A DNA stretch of 64,000 nt from Myrica gale (lineage: Eukaryota > Streptophyta > Magnoliopsida > Fagales > Myricaceae): positions 749,001 through 813,000 of the forward strand of contig OZ005621.1 of the NCBI GenBank assembly GCA_963930655.1. The letters run 5' to 3'. Each line of letters begins with the position of its first letter. The first letter of the stretch is position 1. The notes beneath the pieces are model-generated. The model had not been told where the DNA came from. It ran no database searches and saw only the letters and a list, made by a program, of their open reading frames with translations. Shown piece by piece: positions 1 through 10,646 of this stretch. The position numbers were made by a program, and so were the translations under genes.

Positions 1-294
1 AAACATCAATGATAGCCCTTATGCACAATCTAATGTATGGCAGTAACATTGCCTGGATGAGTTGAGAAAATTAAGGAAGTGAAAAGTTTGTTAATACGGT
101 TTACAATGTCTTCGTAGAAGGAAATTTTCTAGTTTTCACATGCCAATAGTTACTTCTACTGACCTGAAAACACCACATAACAAAAGACAAATATCAACTG
201 GCTTTATTGCTGGTATTATCATATCTGATTCTTCCATGCTATAAAAGCTGGAAGAACCAGATATCTAAAAGAGACTACTCTTAAAACAGCGTAC

Positions 295-3200
295 CATTTG
301 TAGTCCAAATTCTTGCTTGCCCATCATATGAACCAGTTGCAAGTAGTGTCCCCTCCCCCTGCAGAAGGGCAGAGAGAAGCATCACAACTTTTGTCATGGA
401 AGTAACAAAATAAATGAAGGAATCTTATAGTTACCACCAAACCAATATAGTTGGTATGCAAACCTAGAGCAATAGTATGATGAACCAAGAAATCTCCTAG
501 CATCTCGAAAAGTACCTTTCTTCCATTCAACAGAAGAACAAAAACTTGTAGCTACAGATAAATAGCAGAAAGAAAGCGATGCCTAACATAAATGTGCATT
601 CTTCCTCTTCATGAGTAGGCAGGAACCCTGCCATTTTCCCACTAGTGTCGAATATATCAGGTGTTACGACATTTTGAATAGGGACAGATACTACCACCTC
701 CCTCATATTCTGGATTCATAAACAGGATTGTTTTCACACATGTCAGGATAGCAAGCTCCAAATATGGGCATTTCGATCATGAATACTAGCACCCAGATGG
801 GTGAATTTAGGACATATTCTACTCTTGCTAAGAAAAACAACGCGCAACACTTTACAATGGGATGGAAAGTCTTTCAGAGCTTCAGTAGGAAGAGTCCATC
901 TTATTAGAAGCACAAAACAACGATAGAAAAGTAGTGTATTAAACTTTTATCACAAAATTGTTGCCACTAAAAATTCTGGTGAGTCAGGGTCTGTTTTAAC
1001 ACTCAATTGCACCTGGGTTTCAAGACAGTTTTCACAGTTCAAATCTTTCCAAAACCAATTTCCTATCCAAATGATTTTCCTGAGAAATTATTTCCCAAAC
1101 CAGTTTCTCCTCAGTGTCACAGCATCCCTCACAGAACCACACAAAAATAAACAACCTTCACAAAACCAAACTTATCCAACAACTTTATCGAAACATTTTT
1201 CATCACAACTCCGTCTTCCACAAAATCCAAAACAATCCATCTTAAGAACTCCATCCAGATACCTCCTTATCCAGCCTATCCACTTCATTTGCTAGTATAA
1301 CTAATGTAGAGATAATCGAAGTATTGCATATATATTAACCACGAAATGAGAGAAGTTAATATGAATATAAATCTAGAATAGTGGGATAAAACTTACATTC
1401 CAGTCCAGTGTGGTGACATCTTTACTTTTCTCATTTGTCCTACCCTTGACATGTTTCAGCACCAACACATTCAAAGGACCACTAGAACCAGATCTCGAGC
1501 TACCATCCCCTATTGTCCATATACGAGCTGTTGAATCTCCCGATCTATAGGTGTACAAGACATGATGAAAAAGCTATTAAATTTCACAACCGTGAGTGTA
1601 ATTGCCATGGTCAAACACTGACCTAACATTCCAGGACTAATAATGCAAATGACGCATGTATCATTGTCTTAATTTGTTTTCACCAAAATCCAACCTTAAA
1701 AATTAACATGTCAAGTCCAAATCAATAATGCATTCAATTGCATTTTATAGTGATAGTCACTTTCAGCATGACACCGAGATCTCCCCTAATGTACATTTCC
1801 TAAATGTTTGATTAATATGAATCAGCTAGCCTACAAAATAATTCGCTGCTCTATGAAGTTCATATGCAATGTTGAACAGATCAAAACCTAGGTTTGCTCT
1901 GTAAAGAGCTAATGTGGAGAATAAATGACATCAAAATCAAGCAAGATCTGCAATAATAAAACATATCAAACAAGTTGACATTGAAGATGCATGTGGAACA
2001 ATATCTCTGAGGTAGTTGAACTATAATGTACAGATACACTTAATAAACCATTACACAAAAAAAAGTCATTCATCAAAGAAATACTAACCCTGATGCAAGA
2101 AGAGACCCTGTTGGACTCCATGCGCAAGCACAAACCTGAAAGAAGAAAGGAAAGCATGAACATTATCAAAGGCAATAAATCTCTAAAAAAGGGTAAAGCA
2201 GAACAACAGGAAGAAGAAAAAGGGAGGGGCCAACAAATACATTCAAAATGATTGGAGACATGCTCAAACCTCTGAAGAATGTCCTTCCAAAATCGTCACA
2301 TCAGAACTAGGTATTTCACATGCCTGAGAAGTCGAGTTTGTGGAAATATCCATTGGTTCTGGTCCTTTTGAACACATCCAAAGAATTCATACTTCATGTT
2401 GCTATAAAGGCTGATAAAAGAGAGGCCGAGATAAACAGTGGAGTAATTCAGGAACACTACAAACTTACCTCCACATACTCCATTGTCTTCCTGCTTTACA
2501 TCAACTTTATCTTCTTGATCTGTAACCATTTCTCTTTCGGGTTGTTCCTCGTGCGGCTTTTCTTTCTCCTTGTCCTTTTCTGCCCTATCTTTATCCTTTT
2601 CATGTTCTTTCTCCCTTTCATGTCTTTCTTTATCTCTTACACGTACACGCTCTCCTTCCTGTTCCCTGTCAAGCTCTTTATCTTTATCTGTATCTTTATC
2701 TCTTTCCCTATGTAGACTCTTCCTCTTTTCTTTCACAATTTGCCGCAATTCATAGACGTCCTTTGTGATGAGATCCAAAGGTTGTAGGAAGGAAAAATCC
2801 TCATCCAAGTCTGCGTCACTCTGACAAGCTTAAAGCAAACATTGATCAGCTTGAATTTTGAGATAAGCGAGTCACAAATGAATTTATAGGATCATGTGTA
2901 AGATAGACGAAAATCAATGGAAGAAAGAAGAAGAATTGAGCCTGCTAACATTACTCAAGTTTGCTTCCATCTCCAAATACTGAAGTCCTTTTTGTACAAG
3001 AGTAATAAGAGCGCTGGGAGGAACAATATTGCCATCAATAGGGGTCTTGTTGATACTAGCCTCATACCCTAAAGCAAATGCTGAATGTGTGAACCCTACA
3101 AGATTAGGACAAGGAGCAGTTTTTATAAACAATTTTTTTTAATAACAAGAACTGAAAAGATAAAACCACCCCAAATCAGATTTTGAAGTTTCTTGGGCAT

Positions 3201-3983
3201 ATAATTTCCCATATAACACCTAATCATGTTGACAGTGAATGATATGAAGTGCATAAGAAAGGGCTTCCATTGAAATAGAGCCTGGCGTTTCACACCATGG
3301 TTCCAGCAACTACAAATGAGCATCTACCGCAAGCTTGCCCCTCTTAGAGGCTTAGTTTCCTATTCATAATCTATAAAGCGAATTATTCAAGTAGCACAGG
3401 TTGTCATTCTGATATAGACATTCCGGATGTTTCCAGGACTTCCTTTTTTTATAAGTTTCTAATTATTTCTCTGCTCAAAAACACCATCACCTATCACCAA
3501 AACTACAACACCCTATGCAACCAAACCAAGACTTTTCGCTTGCTCAGACAGAAACCCAGTGATCGTTATGCGTGTTGTACACTGCTAAACAGAGCCTAGC
3601 ATAAAAACCACAACATTTATATCAGAACTGATTACAAAGGATTGCGAAGTAATTTCCCTTGCTAGCATTCGTAAACCGGCATCTTGAAAATTTACAGAAA
3701 AAAATTGATCTTTTCAAGACCTATTAAACCCTAAACTATTTACATTGGCAACTAACAGAAACCTAGCACAGAAGTTTCAATCGCGAAGTATAACTACGAA
3801 CAACTTTCTACAAAAACCCTATGAGTACTTGAAACCTTGGAACGAGAAAAAAAATTACAAACAAAAAAAATCAAAACCAAAAAAAGGGGAAAATCTTGAG
3901 GTGCTGTGGACTGTCACGATACCTGATTCTTGAAGGTAACGAAAGACAAGGTAATTCAATTCGACGGATGTGATGGAGGTCAT
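295..3983 (-). CDS. HOS15: HOS15-like LisH/WD40 co-repressor, 5' part of gene (3' end beyond left edge)
   Basis: This is the plant TBL1/TBLR1-type nuclear co-repressor, which works with histone deacetylases (HDA9 and HD2C in Arabidopsis) and as a substrate receptor in cold and stress responses. Seven exons join in frame: 3983-3923, 3095-2950, 2820-2469, 2364-2270, 2135-2089, 1544-1397 and 358-295. Together they give about 304 residues, roughly the first half of a protein of about 600. The start MTSITSVELNYLVFRYLQES opens a LisH motif (about residues 4-36). Exon 3 encodes a long Arg/Lys/Glu/Asp linker. WD40 repeats begin with the block around ILEGHSSEV and CAWSPTG, followed by SGDSTARIWTI and GSYDGQARIWTT. 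The ATG at 3983 matches the family start. All introns seen are GT-AG. No further exon was found in bases 1-294. Identity is confident; linker length is from sequence. Confidence 0.93.
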
Positions 3984-4438
3984 GGTCGCAGTGGCGTCGC
4001 CGAGTTACCGGCGTCAGTGGCTTTGCATTAATCTTTAAACAAACACGTGGTGTGCGCGACAGGGAGATGGAGAAATGGAAGAGGAGAACGGACTTTCACG
4101 AGGCCGCGGGCCGCGGGCTAAGATGGGGGCTTGCTTACTTGCGGAGTGACGGAGTCGGAGGTGTTTTTTTTTTTTTTCTTTTTCTTTTTGAGTCGGAGGT
4201 GTTCTTAACCGTGATACAATGGTGGTGTTTGTCAGTGCGAAATTTTGGGACGGTGGAAAAGTTGATACATCAGTCGTAAAAAAATAAAGATATTTTATAG
4301 TATTTAGTAAAAATTGAGGATAAAGAAAATTTGAATAAATATTATAATAATAAAAATTATTTTATAAAAAAATTATTTTATAATTTTTTAAATAATGGCC
4401 AAAATGTTAAATCACTTCTTTTTGGAAACAAATTATAC

Positions 4439-4440
<2 letters not shown>
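3984..4440. other. Upstream flank of HOS15
   Basis: This is the promoter and 5'-leader side of HOS15 (the gene reads leftward). It contains a GC-richer stretch around 3990-4150 and then becomes AT-rich. I see no gene. An open frame at 4052-4279 is low-complexity and crosses a poly-T tract. Confidence 0.4.

Positions 4441-4482
<42 letters not shown>
4441..4482. repeat. (AT)n microsatellite
   Basis: About 20 uninterrupted AT dinucleotides. Confidence 0.95.
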
Positions 4483-4484
<2 letters not shown>

Positions 4485-4499
4485 GATGAATAGAAAATT

Positions 4500-4675
4500 G
4501 GTCTAGTAAAAATCGATTTTAGTTTCTGTGATATGAAATGCATAAATTTTGTTAATGTTATTCTATTTTTATTTGTTATTAGTCTTTTATTAGGGACTAA
4601 TTTATCACTTTCTGAAATTATAGGGACTAAATTTATATTTTTCATATCACAAGTACTAAATTGATTTTTGGATCA
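4500..4675. mobile_element. Small foldback (inverted-repeat) element
   Basis: The left arm around 4508-4540 (aaaatcgattttagtttctg then tgatatgaaa) is an imperfect inverted copy of the right arm around 4640-4673 (tttcatatcacaagtactaa then attgattttt). Inner 'agggacta' motifs also resemble those of the larger foldbacks downstream. The family was not identified further. Confidence 0.55.
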
Positions 4676-5167
4676 ATTTTACAATAATCCCTATATATAA
4701 AAGGAAAAAAGATATTTGATACTGTGGATATTGTATTGTCGCTGCGGAGAAACTTATTGGTACGAATTCTTTGGGTCCGAGGGCCAGCCACATGTCATTG
4801 GCCTCAATTGGCCGGCAATACCGCACTGACGCAAAAATAAAAGCCTAAATTACATTTCTGTCCATGCAGTTTCTTTTTGTTTTCATCGTTATTTACTTAA
4901 TATGAAGATTATAAAAATCTCAAAATTAGTTGAGTTCAGTCTAAGCTGACGTTAAGGTTATTATATATGTATATACGGTGAAATATGGTCGGGTCAATGG
5001 CCTCCACATATTCCGACAGCCCATTAAATAGATAAAACTTCATAGGATTCCTCAATTAGTTGGGTTTACTGATTTTTCTATCACCTGATAATTTTTAACA
5101 TCATGAATATATATAATATATTATTTACTTATTTATAAATATTTCAACATGATCAAAATAAGAGAAT
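4676..5167. other. AT-rich intergenic DNA
   Basis: No gene or clear repeat recognised. The stretch is AT-rich with scattered stop codons in all frames. Confidence 0.4.
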
Positions 5168-5521
5168 TTAACAATTTAGTCATTGGATTTTGACCCTTTT
5201 AACAGTTTAGTCCTTAGGTCATTAAATTTTAAATTTAAAGCCATTAGGTTTCATACTTTTGATGATGAGACCCTTCCGTCAGTCTGTCGTCCATATGCTT
5301 AACAGAGCTCTATGACACGTTAGCAATTTAAAGCGGTTGACTGCTCATATTTTACACATATACTCGGTCGACCGCTATATGGTCCGTTAAGCATATGGAC
5401 GAGAGACTGACGGAAGAGCCTCATCGTCAAAAGTATGAAACCGAAGGGATTTAAATTTGAAATTTGAAACTCAAGGACTAAACTGTTAAAAGGGTCAAAA
5501 CCCAAGGACTAAATTATCAAT
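5168..5521. mobile_element. Foldback element 1
   Basis: This is a long imperfect inverted repeat of about 350 bp. The left arm begins near 5170 with aacaatttagtcattggat and ends near the centre at about 5345. The right arm ends near 5519 with ggactaaattatca. Matching internal blocks include gacccttttaacagtttag on the left and its complement on the right. A clean target duplication was not found. It lies only about 14 bp from the next foldback. Confidence 0.75.
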
Positions 5522-5535
5522 TTTCATAAAAAAAT

Positions 5536-6160
5536 GGGTTAATGTCCTTTTTAGTCCCTAGGTTTTGGGGCGGTACTCGTTTTAGTCCTAGGTTTTATTT
5601 TTGTTCAAAACAGTCCCTAGGTTATTTACGTTTGTCTTTTTAGTCCTTCCGTCCAATTCCGTCACTCTCGAGCCCAGTCAGCTAACGGTGTGACAACGTC
5701 ACACCCAATAGAATATTGACACGTGTACCAACTTTTTAAAAAATAATAAAAATGTCCACATGGACAACAACAAAAAAAAAAAAAAAAGGGAGGCACCCCC
5801 GTGGCCACCACCGAACGGTGAGTGCCCCCGGCCACCCCCGTCGACGGGGAGCCCAAATCTGGGCTCCCCGTTCGGTGGTGGCCACGGGGGTGCCTCTCCC
5901 TTTTTTTTTTCTTTTTTTTTTTTTTAGTTTTTGTCCATGTGGACATTTTTATTATTTTTTAAAAGTTGGTACACGTGTCAATATTCTATGGGTGTGACGT
6001 GTCACACCGTTAGCTGACTGGGCTCGGGAGTGACGGAATTGGACGGAAGGACTAAAAAGACAAACGTAAATAACCTAGGGACTGTTTTGAACAAAAATAA
6101 AACCTAGGGACTAAAACGAGTACCGCCCCAAAACCTAGGGACTAAAAAGGACATTAACCC
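5536..6160. mobile_element. Mutator-type foldback MITE with 9-bp target duplication
   Basis: The 625-bp near-palindrome starts gggttaatgtcc and ends ggacattaaccc. It has a GC-rich central stem around 5800-5900 and A/T tracts on either side. It is flanked by a perfect 9-bp direct repeat, taaaaaaat, at 5527-5535 and 6161-6169. A 9-bp duplication with long inverted arms is the pattern of Mutator-superfamily foldbacks. The open frames on both strands inside it are products of the palindrome, not genes. Confidence 0.85.
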
Positions 6161-6239
6161 TAAAAAAATAAAAAAACACTAATCCTTGGAGTATGTTGAT
6201 TTTGACAAAATTTTAAGAATTTGAATACACAAAATTCCA

Positions 6240-6930
6240 TCATGCTCCATAGTACGACACCCACGCGGGTAGGGTTGGTCAACGGTAGTGTAGGTGACGG
6301 TTTGACAAAAACCGTCACCGTCACCGCACCGCTAAGACACAATAACCGCTCTTGCCGGTGACGGTATTAACGGTAACGGTTAGACGATAACCGCTTAAAC
6401 CATGTATGCGTTAGGCCAAAAAAATAGTTTTTTTACATTTTTTTTACTGTTTTGGGCTCTTTTCCTTGGGATTTTTTGGACCATTAAGACCATTTGATAT
6501 TCATATATAAGCTATAAATACAATCATTCAAATATTATAACCTATTTAAATTTTGCAACATAATATCATAATTAATAATCACATTAAATGGACAAATATC
6601 ATAACTTATTCAAACATAATATCATAATCATTAATACTCATAACAAATATATAACAAATATAATAAGTTGTCCAAAAGTCCAACATAATATCATATTCAA
6701 ACATAAAGACTAAAATCTAATAAAAGTGTCCAACAATGTGACATAAACCAACTAACATAATCCAACAAAAGCCCAATAAAAATATGTCACATAATCATCT
6801 AAAGTCTAAACTAGAGGTTGTTAACGGTAATGTAAGTGACGGTTTGGCGAAAACCGTCACCGTAAATTGACGGAATCACATATTTGACACCGTCACGACA
6901 CTGCTAAGCCACAATAACGACATCACGCCC
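6240..6930. repeat. Two related 'gtgacggtttg' repeat segments
   Basis: Segments at about 6268-6410 and 6815-6925 share ggttgttaacggtaatgta-type sequence, a tgacggttt(g) motif followed by aaaaccgtcaccgt, and a downstream gctaag(a/c)cacaataac motif, in the same orientation. They look like diverged copies, or the two ends, of one non-autonomous DNA element. The AT-rich DNA between them has no gene. Confidence 0.55.
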
Positions 6931-6983
6931 GCGTTGCACGATTGCAACTCACCTTCAAAAGCTTAAAGAGAAAAAGGAGTACA

Positions 6984-7170
6984 ATGGGGGTGTTTGTTTC
7001 CCCAAAATTTTGGGGTTCGAAATTTCCAACAAAACAAACACACTCCAAAATTTTTAACTTTTACACACATACACTCTAATTTTCACAAACCTCAATAAAT
7101 CTCAATAAAGTAAAGATTTCCAAAATTTCGAAAATATTTCCCGAAATTTCCACAAACAAACGCCTCCAAT
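6984..7170. mobile_element. MITE-like element
   Basis: About 185 bp bounded by gggggtgtttgtttcc on the left and ccacaaacaaacgcctcca on the right, which are inverted versions of each other. It is AT-rich inside. It lies about 65 bp upstream of the WPP-domain pseudogene start. Confidence 0.6.
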
Positions 7171-7234
7171 GTATATAAATCCAACATTTACATTCCATGC
7201 TAGCAATATGGGACCATACTCCCCAAATGTTCCA

Positions 7235-7629
7235 ATGGCTGAAGCGAACGAACTCTAACCCCCCACGAGACCAAAGCCTCCAAACCCAATTTCTCATTCA
7301 GTATTTGGCGGCCCTCGCAAAGGATCCGCGACGCGGCGATCCTCCGCCTCGCCCAGACCCTATCATCCTTCTCCTCCTCCATCATCGCCAACTCCAAGCG
7401 CTACGCCTCTCTCACCGCTGTCGAGGCCTCCGCCGCGGCCTGCGTGATTGAAGAGAAGGCATTATTGGCCGCCGCCGACACTGCCGTCGCTGATGATGTG
7501 GACGGAAGGATTGAGAAGCTTGGGGTGCACGCGAAGGAGATCAGCAAGCGAGCCCTGAAAATGCTCAAAGCTCGGGCAGCCCAGGTCACTACTGAGGAGC
7601 TCTCTCCTGTTAAACCCGAGTCTTCTTGA
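7235..7629 (+). pseudogene. WPP-domain (MAF1/WPP1-like) gene with N-terminal frameshift
   Basis: The frame from about 7255 to 7629 encodes SFSIWRPSQRIRDAAILRLA, then an SKRYASLTAVEASAAACVIEE segment, then an EKLGVHAKEISKR block. This is the WPP domain of plant MFP1-attachment-factor-type proteins, which sit at the nuclear envelope and plastid surface and bind RanGAP/WIT-type partners. An ATG at 7235 gives MAEANEL and then a stop. The domain frame is one base off, as expected if one A was lost near 7250-7255, so the gene is probably inactive. The hallmark Trp-Pro-Pro reads Trp-Arg-Pro. The gene is intronless, like the small WPP genes. Another start is possible, but I see no in-frame ATG ahead of the domain. 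Confidence 0.7.
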
Positions 7630-8039
7630 TCTGATTTAGGATTGCTAAAATTTCCTTTCTTTTCTTCGATTCCAATGCCGATATGCTTTGGTTTTCTGTC
7701 GTGGAATTGATGCGTCTCCTTGTAGAGGATTTTACCTTGTGATGATTTAGAAGATGAGGAACCTGTACATAGTGATTCACCTCTAAATGCTGTCACTACT
7801 GTGGCGAATTCGAGGTGAAATTGTGTTCGGATTCTGTCCGGACTACCTCCACATGTGGAATTTAACGTCCACATACGCACCCCGAGTGAGCTTGTGGCAA
7901 ATCCCTACCTCTTCCTTTCGTGTCAGAAAGGAAATGTTGTAAGGTTATTGATAATTTTTATCAGTTTTGGTAAGCTATTGTTTAGCGAGAGGACGATCAA
8001 AGAACAAAGATTCTGTTATTGCTTGAATATAGGATGGTA
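7630..8039. other. 3' flank of the WPP pseudogene with a dispersed repeat
   Basis: No gene seen. A segment at about 7887-7950 (starting gagtgagcttgtggcaaatc) is a diverged copy of 14473-14545 in the broken receptor-kinase locus. Confidence 0.45.
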
Positions 8040-8525
8040 ATAGAAATTCCAATTAAGGCTACTGGTGCCAAATGTGGTACTCTTTGATAGAAGATGCGTT
8101 TCCAATGTGTTCTTTGGATGTGGGGAAAGTGCAGGGCAGAAACCCTTAAAGGCGAGGCACGGGCTGCGAGGCTGGCATGTTGTAGTGCTGCATGTTTTGA
8201 GAACTCCCCTATTTGTATTGAGGGTGATTGTCTTGAGCTGGTGAACCAAGTGAGCTCTCTGGATGATGCACCAGATTAGGAAATTGCAGGGGAGGTGGAG
8301 ACTATTAGAAGTCTTCTGGACACTCATTCGACCTGGAGCTTCGTTTGTACCCCGAGGGAGGGGAATTATGCTGCCCATAATTTGGGCAGTTGGTGTATTA
8401 ATCTTGACTTAGGTGGTCGTATTAGTTTGGATTTATTGCCCGACTCTGTAACAGATTGTGATGTTGGGTCCTTTTCAGCCTAGCTTCCTAATGTGATGCA
8501 GGGTGTTTGCGGAGAAAAAAAAAAG
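8040..8525 (+). mobile_element. LINE 3'-end relic: RNase H-like (RVT_3) domain with poly(A)
   Basis: One frame reads AETLKGEARAARLACC, then ICIEGDCLELVNQVSS, a TAG stop at 8277-8279, and then ETIRSLLDTHSTWSFVCTPR with EGNYAAHNLGSW. This is the RNase H-like tail of plant L1-type retrotransposon polyproteins. It ends near 8483, followed by about 30 bp and an A-run at about 8514-8524. Only the last domain remains, so this is a strongly 5'-truncated, dead copy. Flanking target duplications were not recognised. Confidence 0.75.
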
Positions 8526-9103
8526 AATGTCTCTCTACAACAGATTCAAAGCCTCTTCAGAATGGTTGTTATACTGACCTGACGAATGTTCGGGGCACAG
8601 TGTATACATTGTGACTGGTCACATGCAAACTTAGCGACTATCTTGATAACCATCAGGATGTCACAACTGTTTAGAATCAGTTCAGTGATTGAAATATCAG
8701 GAACTTGAAGTTCGTTGCAGAAGGTAAGAGGATCCCAACCCTCTCTCACATAAAACTCGGGTTTGATTAAATGGATTCTTTCTTCCTTCCTGTCCTTCAC
8801 TCTCGATGTGGCTCCTCATGCCCAAGAGTGCCTATCAACAGAAGACTCGCTTCTCCCTTCCAATTGGGATTGCTCAGTGGGGTGTTGAAGAATCAATATA
8901 TGTGTGAGTCACTTCTAACTCGGATAAGATTGTAGTCTCAAGGTGAGTGTTCAAGATAACATAACAGCCTTGTGCCAAAACCTTTGGATTTTTGTTAAGG
9001 TGATGTCCTGATATCTCGGTCAACATTACTTGGAAATTATTATTTCTACCCACAAGTGTTATTAGAGTATGTGTGACAAGATGGAAGATGATAATCTGCT
9101 TCT
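8526..9103. other. Unassigned intergenic DNA
   Basis: Moderately mixed composition. A minus-strand frame at 8546-8800 shows no domain I recognise. It could be old coding DNA, but I cannot support a gene. Confidence 0.35.
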
Positions 9104-9157
9104 AATTAAGAGCGGATGAAGTTACTTATCAAAAAAAAATTAAGAGCGGATGAAGTT
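9104..9157. mobile_element. Ultra-short retroposition scar (20-bp target duplication)
   Basis: aattaagagcggatgaagtt occurs at 9104-9123 and again at 9138-9157. The 14-nt insert between them is acttatc plus a run of A. This is the structure left by target-primed reverse transcription that copied only the extreme 3' end of a retroposon. Confidence 0.75.
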
Positions 9158-9420
9158 GATCTATACTACTGGACCCTCGTCATAGTTAAGAGCACGGAAA
9201 AGATACATCGAGCTTTGAATACTTCAATTGGGAGTGAGATTGATAATTTGATGCAATGATTGGCTGATATGGGAGTTGACAGGCGAGAAAGCTTGCCATG
9301 TACTCATCTCCCCCCAATAAGTAATGATTTTCCTCTTTTCATTAGAGCTGAAGAATATGATTAGGAACCGCATGTTGTAGGAGTGGCGAGTGCAGGACTC
9401 TTACAACCACGGCATTTTTC
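9158..9420. other. Unassigned intergenic DNA
   Basis: Short interval between the scar and the retroposon. No gene recognised. Confidence 0.35.
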
Positions 9421-9437
9421 TACTGTTATTCTTCGTT

Positions 9438-10297
9438 TTTTTTTCTAGGTCAAGTTTCAAACAAGGAACCGAATTACACTGACTAGGCGAAAACGCCGGC
9501 GGGATCCAAAACAAGATCGGAAGAAGTCACTATATGCTCCATGCTAGGCAGTGAGAGCGGTGACCGGACACGGTAGATAAACTACCAGGACCTAAACTTG
9601 CCAGCAAATATGCACCACAACTCGGTACAGTAAACCCAAACAAGGACAGCAAAAGATCCACAAGGGATCGGAAAAGCCCACGCAGGGGCCGGAAACAATA
9701 CAACACATACAACAAAACTAAACAACACAGACAACCACAACAAAACCTAAACAACACAACAACAGCAAACAACAGCAGCAACAACGCGTAATCAGAAGAC
9801 CACTAGGCGAGTGGAGAGGCAAAAGTACGGCGGCGCGTTGGGAGGCTCAAAGACATCGCCCACGGAACCACGCGCCCCCAGAAGTCGGCGACAAAGATGC
9901 ACAGAGCTCGCCAAACGGAGAGGGAGCCACCCAGGAGGCGCGTGTCCGTCAAAACCGCCGGAAAACGGGTCGGGCGTGAAGTACAGAGTCGCGCGTGAGA
10001 CGTCACACGCCGACCATTTTGAACCGGACCGAGACGGTTGGTCTCGCCCGGAGGAGATGACGGCGTCTAGCTATGCAGTGTCCACCGGTGATAGAAGAAA
10101 ACACCAGGATATAACCGCAAAGATTCCGAATAAAAAAAAGGAGGAAAAGAGAAAGAGGAGGGGGGCGAAGGACCGGTGGGAGGCCTCCCAACCGCTGGCA
10201 ACAAACTGGAAATGAGTTTTAAGGGGGAGATGAGGAAAGTTCTAGAGAGAAGGCAAGGCAGAGTCTCTCTCTAGAACACACGGCTGTATTCTTTTTT
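9438..10297 (-). mobile_element. GC-rich 860-bp retroposon with 17-bp target duplication
   Basis: The interval is bracketed by tactgttattcttcgtt at 9421-9437 and 10298-10314, a perfect 17-bp duplication. A T-run on the plus strand just inside the left copy corresponds to a poly(A) tail, so the element reads on the minus strand. It is much more GC-rich than its surroundings and begins (minus) with a CT/GA-rich leader near 10280. Open frames at 9811-10215 (+) and 9803-10006 (-) have no recognisable domain and are rich in Arg/Pro. It may be an internally deleted LINE (5' leader joined to 3' end), or a retroposed transcript. Confidence 0.75.
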
Positions 10298-10314
10298 TAC
10301 TGTTATTCTTCGTT

Positions 10315-10646
10315 CTTTGACAAAAGAATTGATAAATTGAAACAAACTACTTGCAAATCTTTTAGGGGGCTAATTGTTCTGATCTATAGTAGTTGGCCTT
10401 TGCAATGATGAGGCCCTTAAACAATTCCATTAAATTATTGTAATTCTCAGTGGTGCAGTTGGAATGGGATAAGAACAATGTAGAAGTCGTTGCCTGAATT
10501 ATTCAAAAGCCATCATTTGAATTTTAAATACTTTCATCAAACGCATCATCCGATCTTTATCCAATAACAAGGTACAGCGTAAGTTGGTACAAGTCCCTTT
10601 CCAATAACCAGGCACACTAAGAACTTCATCCAATAACAAGGAACAT
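10315..10646. other. 3' flank of the small unknown gene
   Basis: No separate gene. Short 'aataacaaggaaca' type repeats at about 10560-10650 overlap the likely 3' UTR of the minus-strand gene. Confidence 0.4.

Noticed and set aside
2320..2755. Plus-strand open frames rich in Phe/Ser/Leu
   Set aside because: They are antisense shadows of the charged HOS15 exon 3.
4052..4279. 75-codon plus-strand frame upstream of HOS15
   Set aside because: It crosses a poly-T tract encoding a Phe run, and no domain or splice context supports it.
5662..5997. Overlapping open frames on both strands with Pro/Arg-rich products
   Set aside because: They mirror each other because they lie in the palindromic foldback at 5536-6160. 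They are not genes.
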